NCBI GenBank assembly: GCA_965267335.1
Contig: OZ253953.1
Coordinates: 1 to 64,000, forward strand
Source of the DNA: G965267335 sp965267335
GTDB taxonomy: Bacteria; Bacteroidota; Bacteroidia; Cytophagales; JAAEPT01
DNA length: 64,000 bases
Reading direction: 5' to 3'
Part shown: positions 18,177-25,490 of the stretch, piece by piece
Layout of the letters: the number at the start of each line of letters is the position of its first letter
How positions within the stretch are numbered: the stretch's first letter is position 1
Notes under the pieces: model-generated
What the model saw: only the letters and a program-made list of their open reading frames with translations
Told to the model about the DNA's origin: nothing
Database searches by the model: none
Made by a program: the position numbers and the translations under genes

Positions 18177-18427
18177 CGTGTTAATCTTTTTAGTTTATAA
18201 GTCTTCACTCCCCAATCTGAAAGATGATAAATTAACCACAACCATGGGGCAGCATGAAAGAACAGATCGAACCAGTTCATAAAAGTCATCCCTTTACCTC
18301 CTGTCCACACCCACTTCAAGTCCATCCATATATGAGGCTGAGGGGTAAAAGGAGCTAATCCCAGGGTAAGGCATAGTATTACTATAGGGCCCAACGCTTT
18401 TATTTTTCGTTCTTTTAATTCTTTCAT
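18173..18427 (-). CDS. Small two-span membrane protein, first gene of the sulfur operon
   Basis: 84 residues. Two hydrophobic stretches (LGPIVILCLTLGLAPF and WFDLFFHAAPWLWLIYHL) are separated by a polar loop with HIWMDLKWVWTGG. Family not named here; small proteins of this type are frequently found in the same leftward position beside rhodaneses in Bacteroidota. The ATG (18425-18427) follows a -7 promoter element by about 6 bp, so the mRNA is probably nearly leaderless. Confidence 0.75.
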   Translation of the reverse strand: MKELKERKIKALGPIVILCLTLGLAPFTPQPHIWMDLKWVWTGGKGMTFMNWFDLFFHAAPWLWLIYHLSDWGVKTYKLKRLTR

Positions 18428-18432
18428 ATTAA

Positions 18433-18440
18433 CAAAGGTA
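18433..18440 (-). promoter_or_regulatory. -7 promoter element of the leftward sulfur operon
   Basis: TACCTTTG on the minus strand matches TAnnTTTG exactly. A start near 18428 would place the palindrome 18459-18480 at about -41.5, the classic class II activator position for Crp/Fnr proteins. The start site is inferred, so the spacing is approximate. Confidence 0.5.
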
Positions 18441-18458
18441 TATTGAGAAGATTATTTG

Positions 18459-18480
18459 TTCTGTGACATAGATTACAGAA
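18459..18480. promoter_or_regulatory. Crp/Fnr-type operator between divergent sulfur operons
   Basis: 22-bp inverted repeat TTCTGTGA-N6-TTACAGAA with seven of eight half-site positions symmetric. The core TGTGA-N6-TTACA differs from the E. coli Crp consensus TGTGA-N6-TCACA at one base. It lies between the leftward operon start (18427) and a Crp/Fnr-family gene (18520), so that regulator is the likely ligand. Confidence 0.75.
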
Positions 18481-18519
18481 GTTGAATTTTTTTAGAGTTT
18501 AATTTGGAATACTTTGAAA

Positions 18520-19164
18520 ATGAATACTGAAATAGTGCAACAACACTTCCCGTCTCTAAGTGAAAAAGGTCTGCTTGAAGAGATCAGTAAAGTAGGCATA
18601 GTAAAAAACATTGCTGAGGGAAATAAGCTGATGGAAATAGGTGACTATATTAAATCTGTACCGTTGCTTATTGAAGGATTGATACGCATCAGTAGAGAAG
18701 ACCTGGATGGTAAAGAAATCTTCCTTTATTACATTGAAGGAGGACAAACCTGTGCAATGTCCCTTACCTGTTGTATGGAAGCTGAAAGGAGTAATGTCAG
18801 AGCAATTGCTGAAACTGACTGCAAAATATTGTTTATCCCAATAGAATATATGGATGAATGGATGCTCAGGTACCGATCATGGAAAAACTTTGTTATGCGC
18901 TCCTATTCATTTCGATTCGAGGAAATGCTTCAAACTATTGACTCAATTGCATTTGAAAACATGGACGAACGGCTTTGGAAATACCTTAACAAACGCTACC
19001 ATACTACAGGAAGGACTAATATGAATCTAACGCATCAACAAATTGCGCAAGACTTAAACGCATCTCGTGAGGCAATATCAAGACTATTAAAAAAACTGGA
19101 ACACCAGGGCAAAGTAAAACTCAGTAGAAACAAAATTGAATTAATAACAGATTCAGGAGGATGA
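18520..19164 (+). CDS. Crp/Fnr-family transcription regulator with a Cys cluster
   Basis: 214 residues. The N-terminal cyclic-nucleotide-binding-like beta roll (~1-115) is followed by the dimer helix and a Crp-type winged helix with LTHQQIAQDLNASREAISRL. The beta roll holds C78, C84, C85 and C101 (GGQTCAMSLTCCM), at the place where Crp binds cAMP; the phosphate-binding Arg pattern is absent. This suggests redox or persulfide sensing by thiols rather than cAMP, an inference. ATG 18520 is preferred to TTG 18514. Its stop overlaps the exporter start (ATGA), so regulator and transport genes are co-translated. The operator upstream makes autoregulation likely. Confidence 0.9.
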   Translation: MNTEIVQQHFPSLSEKGLLEEISKVGIVKNIAEGNKLMEIGDYIKSVPLLIEGLIRISREDLDGKEIFLYYIEGGQTCAMSLTCCMEAERSNVRAIAETDCKILFIPIEYMDEWMLRYRSWKNFVMRSYSFRFEEMLQTIDSIAFENMDERLWKYLNKRYHTTGRTNMNLTHQQIAQDLNASREAISRLLKKLEHQGKVKLSRNKIELITDSGG

Positions 19165-20168
19165 TCATTCTAGGATATATCGGTGCCCTTTTGGTTGGCT
19201 TCACACTTGGGCTATTAGGTGGAGGGGGCTCAATCCTTACTGTACCAATCTTTGTATATATCCTCGACATCCCACCCGTAGAGGCTACCGCGTATTCATT
19301 ATTCGTAGTGGGAGTTTCTGCAAGCATAGGAGCACTTAAGTACATGAGGAAGGGATTGGTAAATTATCGGGCAGCGATAATGCTGGCAGTACCATCACTT
19401 CTCGCAATCTTCATGACAAGAAAATATCTTATCCCCGCTTTGCCCGATACCTTGATATCCCTTGGCGGAGTAGATATCACCACTGACCTGATATTTATAA
19501 TCATATTGTTGCTGGCGCTTTTACTGACGACTATCATTCTTCTGCGGTATAACCTAAATCAAACGGGGACAGGCAACTTTATAAAAGTCCTCGGGCTACT
19601 CCTGCCAGCAGCCACGATGGTCTTTGTGATGAGACAATTTGTAATACCAAATCTACCTCAAAAACTGATTTTCCTTGGTGATATCTTAATTACAAAAGAC
19701 TTGGCAATCATGCTTTTCTTTGCCCTGGTAATGTCCTTCTCCGGAATATCTATGATACGCTCCGGGAATATACCAAATTCAGGAGAGAACACATCAGAAA
19801 CAAACTACCCTAGAATTATCTTTCAGGGATTCATCATTGGTGTAATTACCGGTTTTATTGGGGCAGGTGGGGGATTTCTATTGGTACCTGCTCTGGTGCT
19901 CTTTACCAGGCTTCCTATCCGGCTTGCCATTGGTACCTCATTACTTATTATCTCTGCCAATTCACTCATTGGCTTCATCGGGGATCTTACGTACCAAAAA
20001 ATTGAATGGCCATTTTTGCTGGCGTTCACAGCAATATCGGTTATAGGAATATTCATAGGTACTTATACTTCGAAGTACATCTCTTCCAATCAACTAAAAA
20101 AAGGTTTTGGGGTGTTCGTTCTGGTTATGGCTGCAGTGATAGTAGCTAAAGAAATTATGTTTGACTAA
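19161..20168 (+). CDS. TauE/SafE-family anion (sulfite/organosulfonate) exporter
   Basis: 335 residues with about eight or nine membrane spans. The duplicated TauE/SafE signature is visible: GFTLGLLGGGGSILTVP near residue 12 and a second GFIGAGGGFLLVPALV near 228. A loop insertion in the middle (LIPALPDTLISLGG and VIPNLPQKLIFLGD, an internal repeat) distinguishes the long form of the family. Relatives export sulfite, sulfoacetate or similar. Within this operon sulfite from persulfide oxidation is the most economical substrate. AGGAGG directly before the ATG is an unusual strong ribosome-binding site. Confidence 0.9.
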   Translation: MIILGYIGALLVGFTLGLLGGGGSILTVPIFVYILDIPPVEATAYSLFVVGVSASIGALKYMRKGLVNYRAAIMLAVPSLLAIFMTRKYLIPALPDTLISLGGVDITTDLIFIIILLLALLLTTIILLRYNLNQTGTGNFIKVLGLLLPAATMVFVMRQFVIPNLPQKLIFLGDILITKDLAIMLFFALVMSFSGISMIRSGNIPNSGENTSETNYPRIIFQGFIIGVITGFIGAGGGFLLVPALVLFTRLPIRLAIGTSLLIISANSLIGFIGDLTYQKIEWPFLLAFTAISVIGIFIGTYTSKYISSNQLKKGFGVFVLVMAAVIVAKEIMFD

Positions 20169-20180
20169 AAACTTACCATT

Positions 20181-21536
20181 ATGCATATAGAACAATTATA
20201 TACTAAGTGTTTGTCACAGTCGTCTTACTTCATTGAGTCCAATGGGGAAGCCGTTGTAATTGACCCAATCAGAGAAAGTGACCCTTATCTGGAAATGGCT
20301 GCCCAACACAAGGCAAAGATTAAGTATGTTTTCGAAACACACTTTCATGCTGACTTTGTGAGCGGACATATTGACCTGGCCCAAAAGGCCGGAGCACAAA
20401 TCGTATACGGGCCAAACGCCAAAACTGGTTTTGATGCCATTATTGCAGAAGACAATCAGGAATTCAAAGTCGGAGATTTGACTTTTAGAGTTTTGCATAC
20501 ACCCGGACACACACCGGAATCAGCTTCTTATCTACTCATAGATTCGGAAGGTAAAGATTATGCTGTATTTACCGGAGACACACTCTTTGTCGGTGATGTG
20601 GGCAGACCTGATCTTGCGGTTAAAAGTGACCTAACAAAAGAAGATTTGGCGGGAATGCTATATGAGTCCCTTCAATCCAAGATTATCCCTTTGGCTGATG
20701 AGGTGATCGTATATCCTGGTCATGGTGCAGGATCATCATGCGGAAAAAACCTGGGTAATGAAACCTGGAGTACTATCGGACAACAAAAACTTACTAACTA
20801 CGCTCTGGAAGACAGAACAAAAGAAAAGTTTATTGAGGTGGTAACAGATGGCCTGGCTGAACCTCCTTCATACTTTTTCGAAGACGCTAAAATTAACAAG
20901 GATGGTTATGAGCCAATTGACGAAGTCATGAATCAAAACCTGAAAGCACTCACAACTGATGAATTTGCTCGTGAGATTGAAGCCGGAACTTTGGTTCTCG
21001 ATACCAGATCACCAAAAGACTATGAATCAGGTCATATCCCCGGCTCAATTAATATTGGCCTGGGCGGTCAATACGCAATTTGGGTCGGAACTCTGATTGA
21101 AATTGACACATCTCTTGCTGTTGTGGCTGACCCGGGCAAAGAAGATGAAGCCATATTACGATTGGCACGCGTAGGGTACGAGAATGTGAAAGGTTACCTT
21201 GATGGTGGTTTCGATAGCTGGGAGGGAGAAATTGCACAAACAAAGATAATAGAACCAAATGAGCTGCAGGCAGATGTGAATATACTTGATGTTCGGAAAC
21301 CAGATGAGTTTGCCGCGGGGCACATAGTTGGTGCAAAGAACTTTTCCTTACAAAACCTACGGGAGGAACTTATCTCATTAGATCCAAAACAAAGCTATTT
21401 CGTACATTGTAAAAGTGGTTATCGCTCAACAATTGCCTGCTCTATCCTGGAACAAAACGGATTTAATGATGTTATTAATATACATGGTGGGTATGATGCC
21501 CTCCAAGAACTTGAATCAGTGAGAATTGAAGGTTAA
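20181..21536 (+). CDS. Persulfide dioxygenase (ETHE1/CstB/Blh-like) fused to two rhodanese domains
   Basis: 451 residues. An N-terminal metallo-beta-lactamase fold (~1-245) has THFHADFVSGH (H54, H56), HTPGHTPES (H111), GDTLF (D134) and PGHG (H182), the mononuclear iron set of persulfide dioxygenases, which oxidise glutathione or other persulfides to sulfite. Two rhodanese domains follow. The first (~255-350) has DP at 319 in place of the active Cys and is presumably inactive; the second (~355-448) keeps CKSGYRS (C411). Architecture matches CstB-type enzymes. The next gene is 3 bp away. Confidence 0.93.
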   Translation: MHIEQLYTKCLSQSSYFIESNGEAVVIDPIRESDPYLEMAAQHKAKIKYVFETHFHADFVSGHIDLAQKAGAQIVYGPNAKTGFDAIIAEDNQEFKVGDLTFRVLHTPGHTPESASYLLIDSEGKDYAVFTGDTLFVGDVGRPDLAVKSDLTKEDLAGMLYESLQSKIIPLADEVIVYPGHGAGSSCGKNLGNETWSTIGQQKLTNYALEDRTKEKFIEVVTDGLAEPPSYFFEDAKINKDGYEPIDEVMNQNLKALTTDEFAREIEAGTLVLDTRSPKDYESGHIPGSINIGLGGQYAIWVGTLIEIDTSLAVVADPGKEDEAILRLARVGYENVKGYLDGGFDSWEGEIAQTKIIEPNELQADVNILDVRKPDEFAAGHIVGAKNFSLQNLREELISLDPKQSYFVHCKSGYRSTIACSILEQNGFNDVINIHGGYDALQELESVRIEG

Positions 21537-21539
21537 GAT

Positions 21540-22100
21540 ATGATAGAATTTCTAAGTCAACCCTGGCCCTGGTATGTTTCAGGACCTTTGATCGGGCTTA
21601 TGGTCCCTTTGCTTCTGTTAACAGGGAACAAGCACTTTGGTATCTCCTCTAGTATGAGACATATATGTGCGGCCTGTATCCCAGCCAACATCAGTTTCTT
21701 TAAATACAACTGGAGAAAACATATTTGGAATTTACTCTTTGTTGCCGGGGTGACACTCGGTGGTACACTGGGTGCTACAGTATTCCATGACAAAAATGAT
21801 ATCGCCATCTCAGAGGAAACAAAGGCAGACCTTGCTGAGCTGGGGATAACGGATTTCTCAGGGTATGTACCAAAACAAATTATGGATAGTAGTCAATTTT
21901 CTAATTGGCAGCCCTGGATTTTTCTTGTACTAGGTGGATTTCTTGTCGGCTTCGGAACTCGTTATGCTAATGGATGTACATCGGGTCACTCCATTACCGG
22001 AATATCCATGTTGCAATGGAATTCAATGGTTGCTACATTCTTCTTTTTTGCAGGTGGCCTGCTGATCACTCACTTTGTTTATCCGCTCTTACTAAAATAA
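21540..22100 (+). CDS. YeeE/YedE-family sulfur transporter half, first subunit
   Basis: 186 residues with about five spans. YeeE/YedE signatures are present: SSMRHICAACIPAN near residue 40 and GFLVGFGTRYANGCTSGHSITG near 140. The conserved cysteine of GCTSGH carries thiosulfate or polysulfide in the structurally known YeeE. A loop with CAAC adds two more cysteines. The two-gene split (this plus the gene at 22111) corresponds to PmpA/PmpB-like pairs found in persulfide operons. Confidence 0.9.
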   Translation: MIEFLSQPWPWYVSGPLIGLMVPLLLLTGNKHFGISSSMRHICAACIPANISFFKYNWRKHIWNLLFVAGVTLGGTLGATVFHDKNDIAISEETKADLAELGITDFSGYVPKQIMDSSQFSNWQPWIFLVLGGFLVGFGTRYANGCTSGHSITGISMLQWNSMVATFFFFAGGLLITHFVYPLLLK

Positions 22101-22110
22101 TTAACGAACG

Positions 22111-22521
22111 ATGAAACAGATCAAATACTTCATATTCGGTTTAATCTTTGGACTCATTCTTTATAAAACTGAGGTAGTGAGCTGGTTTAGAATACAGGAA
22201 ATGTTTCGATTTCAATCATTTCATATGTATGGAGTTTTTGCGAGTGCAATAGGTGTAGGTGTATTAAGTGTATTCCTCATCAGAAAGCTAAAACTCAAAA
22301 CCCTGAATGGTGAAGACATTAAATTCCCCAAACCCAAATTCAGTTGGGGCCTGATCATTGGAGGTGCTATGTTCGGGTTTGGATGGGCGTTGACTGGAGC
22401 CTGCCCGGGCCCTCTATATACGCTACTGGGTGCGGGATACTTTGAAATTGGCATTGCCCTTCTGAGTGCTATTCTTGGTGTTTGGGTCTATGGATTATTA
22501 AAGAAAAAGCTACCTCACTAA
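22111..22521 (+). CDS. YeeE/YedE-family sulfur transporter half, second subunit
   Basis: 136 residues with four spans. The family motif GGAMFGFGWALTGACPGPLY (around residue 80-100) contains the conserved transport cysteine. It is the last gene of the rightward sulfur operon, 10 bp after the first half. The stop codon is the start of a perfect AT-rich hairpin (22521-22543). Confidence 0.9.
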   Translation: MKQIKYFIFGLIFGLILYKTEVVSWFRIQEMFRFQSFHMYGVFASAIGVGVLSVFLIRKLKLKTLNGEDIKFPKPKFSWGLIIGGAMFGFGWALTGACPGPLYTLLGAGYFEIGIALLSAILGVWVYGLLKKKLPH

Positions 22522-22543
22522 AGATTAATTATAAATTAATCTT
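22521..22543 (+). repeat. AT-rich hairpin at the end of the sulfur operon
   Basis: Perfect 10-bp arms AAGATTAATT (22521-22530) and AATTAATCTT (22534-22543) with loop ATA. It is followed by A-rich sequence rather than a T run, so it may stabilise the 3' end rather than terminate. The following 75 bp are almost pure A/T with repeated TTAAT words. Confidence 0.55.
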
Positions 22544-22618
22544 AATTAAAAAAGATAGTTTTAAATTATTTTAATCGAATAATTTGTTAAATTAATAATG
22601 AATTAATTATCGATTAAA

Positions 22619-23170
22619 TTGAAGCTATCCACCTGTATTTATTGTAACCGAATTTTTGAACGGGAAAGAAACACAAAGCAATTTTGTAGTCTTGAGTGTA
22701 AGAACAAATACAACTATGCCAGGCGGAACAATCAAGAGATTCCTGTTGAGGTATTTAACCGGGTCAATATGGATTCAGAGGAAACCAAACCAACGATGTC
22801 CTCAACAGAGCCTGAAACAAATGCCTACAAGGAAAGAATACAATTCCTGGAACAACAGATAGAAGCATTATCGACACTTCCCTCAGAAAGCAACAAACCA
22901 ATAATCGATATACCTGCTGATGAAGAAAAAGACCAGACTGAAGCCCCGACAAAAAAAGTCAGAAAGGATGTTCCATTCCTGGCAAAGAAAGAGCGAATCA
23001 TATCTCAACTTATAGAGGAAGGAATAGAAACTGTCTCGATTGATGAGCTAAAATCATTAGGCTATCCTCTCGGCTTCTTCGATGGCTGGTCCGATGAAGG
23101 TGAAGAACTTCAGAACTATATAATTAAGTTCGCAGGAAATGACGAATACAGGATAAAGCTCCTTAGCTAA
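22619..23170 (+). CDS. FCS-type zinc-finger protein with acidic linker
   Basis: 183 residues. A Cys4 finger C-x2-C-x13-C-x3-C at the start (CIYCNRIF...FCSLECKNKYNYARR) is followed by an acidic, Pro-rich linker with a short coiled coil (~68-85) and a C-terminal helical domain. The start is TTG 22619; the only upstream ATG runs into a stop. A similar finger occurs in the gene at 57700. Related Bacteroidota proteins are uncharacterised; nucleic-acid binding is a guess. The 3' end overlaps the convergent nth gene by 8 bp. Confidence 0.7.
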   Translation: MKLSTCIYCNRIFERERNTKQFCSLECKNKYNYARRNNQEIPVEVFNRVNMDSEETKPTMSSTEPETNAYKERIQFLEQQIEALSTLPSESNKPIIDIPADEEKDQTEAPTKKVRKDVPFLAKKERIISQLIEEGIETVSIDELKSLGYPLGFFDGWSDEGEELQNYIIKFAGNDEYRIKLLS

Positions 23171-23804
23171 TTAGACTCCTCCTGATATATTTACTACAAA
23201 TCGGACATTCATCAACTTTATGTCCTCGTGCAGGGCAATACTCACGTCCGTAATAGATTATTTGAAGGTGTAGTTTATTCCAGGTATCTTTTTCAAATAA
23301 GCGTTTCAAGTCCTTTTCTGTTTGCTCAACACTCTTTCCGTTGCTAAGACCCCAACGATAGGCTAGTCTGTGAATATGGGTATCGACCGGAAACGCAGGA
23401 GTATCAAAAGCTTGTATCATAACTACAGAAGCAGTCTTGTGGCCTACACCGGGTAATTCCTCAAGTTGCTCTAAGGTTTGAGGGACTTCACCCCCATACT
23501 TATCTATTAAGATTTGAGACAGATTAAATATTGCTTTGGACTTTGCCGGAGATAGACCACAGGGCCGAATAATCTCTCTTATTTCATCAATAGTTAGCTT
23601 CACCATATCAAATGGGTTGTCAGCTCTTTTGAAAAGAAGGGGTGTAATTTTATTAACCCGTTCATCCGTACACTGCGCTGACAATAATACTGCGATAAGT
23701 AAGGTATATGGATCCTTATGATCCAGCGGAATTGGCGGATTCGGATAAAGTTTATTGAGTGTATCCTGTATATCCCTCACCTTATCTTTCTTAGTTATTG
23801 TCAT
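23163..23804 (-). CDS. nth: Endonuclease III (DNA glycosylase/AP lyase)
   Basis: 213 residues. The helix-hairpin-helix LPGVGHKTA carries catalytic Lys123, and PVDTHIHRLAYR carries catalytic Asp141. It removes oxidised pyrimidines from DNA. The usual C-terminal 4Fe-4S ligand set C-x6-C-x2-C-x5-C is not intact: only C190, C200 and C203 remain (spacing 9 and 2) and no fourth cysteine follows. The family assignment is firm; presence of the cluster is doubtful. It is preceded by ~150 bp without genes. Confidence 0.93.
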   Translation of the reverse strand: MTITKKDKVRDIQDTLNKLYPNPPIPLDHKDPYTLLIAVLLSAQCTDERVNKITPLLFKRADNPFDMVKLTIDEIREIIRPCGLSPAKSKAIFNLSQILIDKYGGEVPQTLEQLEELPGVGHKTASVVMIQAFDTPAFPVDTHIHRLAYRWGLSNGKSVEQTEKDLKRLFEKDTWNKLHLQIIYYGREYCPARGHKVDECPICSKYIRRSLIS

Positions 23805-23953
23805 TCAGCTCATCAAAATAAAGAGTATCAAAAATCGTTTTAACGTACGAAACCCTGAATTAAGCTAATTTTATCTTAGGAATAGCACCAATATTGGCTA
23901 AATTTGGGGTTGCACGTAGGAATTTTTAATATATCCCTATTAAGTATACGGCT

Positions 23954-24295
23954 TTGAGGATTGGCTTTTCGATATTGGTTATTATAAGTTGTTTGTTTTG
24001 GGTTTCGTGTAAACCCAAGATGACCTGTGCTGCCTATCATAGTTGCTTTATTCTAAGTCCGTCTGATCAGGACAGTCAGTTTGATTTGTTCGGCAACGAC
24101 TCGGTACCTAAAGAAGCAAGCTCAAAGAAGGGCGAATATGGACTTGCTGCAAGAACTTCTCAAAAAACATTCAAGAAGAACCATTATACAATTCCTATGA
24201 TTACCCGCCTAGAATCACAGGAAAATGACTCCATTCCGTTAGATTCAACTAACAACATTTCCACCAGAGGAATGAAAAGAATGAAAGGTAAGTAA
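23954..24295 (+). CDS. Small lipoprotein of unknown function
   Basis: 113 residues from a TTG start. Lipobox LFWVSC (cysteine 19) is followed by KPKMTCAAYHSCFILSPSDQ, which adds two close cysteines, and a basic, disordered-looking tail (MKRMKGK). Similar short lipoproteins with CAAYHSCFIL patterns exist in Cytophagales, where they are sometimes tied to gliding or T9SS components; I cannot confirm that here. The stop codon abuts the stop of the convergent gene at 24296. Confidence 0.65.
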   Translation: MRIGFSILVIISCLFWVSCKPKMTCAAYHSCFILSPSDQDSQFDLFGNDSVPKEASSKKGEYGLAARTSQKTFKKNHYTIPMITRLESQENDSIPLDSTNNISTRGMKRMKGK

Positions 24296-25432
24296 TTACT
24301 GATCCATTGCCTGAAATAAGTCTTTCAATAAGTCCGTTGAATCTTCAATACCAACAGAAATACGAAGTAAATTATCAGTAATACCTATACTACTTCTTTG
24401 CTCTGGAGTAAGCTTCATATGTGAAGACCTGGCAGGAGAAGAAATTGTTGATTCAACCCCTCCCAAACTCATAGCCGGCTTCACTATTCTTAATTTTCTC
24501 GCAAAATCATCAGGGTCTATTGCTGACTCAAATGTAACAATTGCACCAAATGCATTCATTTGAGTTTTAGCTATTTCATGGCCATAAGCCTGCTCAAGCC
24601 CGGGATATCTTACATTCAGAAATCCATCTTTATCCTGGAGCCCTTGAGCAATTTTTAAGGCATTCTCCGATTGCTGCTTCACTCTTAAAAACAAAGTTTT
24701 CATGCTTCTTTCTATCAGATAGCAAGTTTGTGCATTTATTGTACTTCCAAGGTTCATGGAAGTTCCAAAAACAGAATCTACTATATCTTCACTACTCAGC
24801 AGTGCTCCAAAAATTATATCGCTATGACCGCTTAAGTACTTGCTACCGCTGTGAACAACTACATCGATTCCATAATCAGCCGGATTAAGATTTACCGGTG
24901 AGGCAAAAGTATTATCAATTACGGATATCAATTTGTTGTCTTTGGCAAACTGACCAACCGCTTTCAAGTCCACGATATTCAGTAGCGGGTTGGAAGGGGT
25001 CTCAATGAAGAGTAACTTGCTGTTTGATTGAATCGCTTTTTGAAAATCACTGACTTCATAGCCATCAACCAAGGTATATTCAATCCCGAATTTTTCTAAT
25101 TCCGAACTAACAAAAAAGTGTGAACCCCCATAGATATCATTTTGAATAATGGCATGATCTCCGGTACGAAGCAGCCCTAGGAATGCTGCACTTATGGCAC
25201 CCATACCAGAACCAAAAAGCAACCCAGCTTCTTTCTTCTCCAGCGCACACAGTTTATTAATAACTGCCTGGTGATTAATTGTATTCTGAGCTCTTGGATA
25301 CCGAAGTGTATCCGTATCGACATAGCTATATGCTGTAGAGGTAAATATGGGAGTGTTGACACCTTTGGTTTCAGGGTCTATGTATCCACCAGCATGGACA
25401 GCAAGTGTTTCAGGGCTTACTTTTTCTTTCAT
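24296..25432 (-). CDS. Cys/Met metabolism PLP-dependent enzyme (cystathionine synthase/lyase family)
   Basis: 378 residues. Family landmarks are ETPSNPLLNIVDL, DNTFASP and the PLP-binding lysine in SGSKYLSGHSD, with SLGGVES near the C-terminus. Members include cystathionine gamma-synthase, beta- and gamma-lyase and methionine gamma-lyase; the sequence alone does not decide. ATG 25432 is chosen because the 18 in-frame residues upstream are hydrophobic and unlike the family. The gene follows the leftward T9SS protein by 58 bp. No riboswitch was seen. Confidence 0.92.
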   Translation of the reverse strand: MKEKVSPETLAVHAGGYIDPETKGVNTPIFTSTAYSYVDTDTLRYPRAQNTINHQAVINKLCALEKKEAGLLFGSGMGAISAAFLGLLRTGDHAIIQNDIYGGSHFFVSSELEKFGIEYTLVDGYEVSDFQKAIQSNSKLLFIETPSNPLLNIVDLKAVGQFAKDNKLISVIDNTFASPVNLNPADYGIDVVVHSGSKYLSGHSDIIFGALLSSEDIVDSVFGTSMNLGSTINAQTCYLIERSMKTLFLRVKQQSENALKIAQGLQDKDGFLNVRYPGLEQAYGHEIAKTQMNAFGAIVTFESAIDPDDFARKLRIVKPAMSLGGVESTISSPARSSHMKLTPEQRSSIGITDNLLRISVGIEDSTDLLKDLFQAMDQ

Positions 25433-25490
25433 ACTGCAAGAAACAAAAAAGAGAGCTTCTTTGGTTCTGAAAAAGGTAAAGATCAATTAT

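Noticed and set aside
22522..22618. AT-rich tract as a replication origin
   Set aside because: No DnaA-box clusters (TTATCCACA-like) were seen beside it; one isolated TTATCCACA at about 5332 is not accompanied by others.
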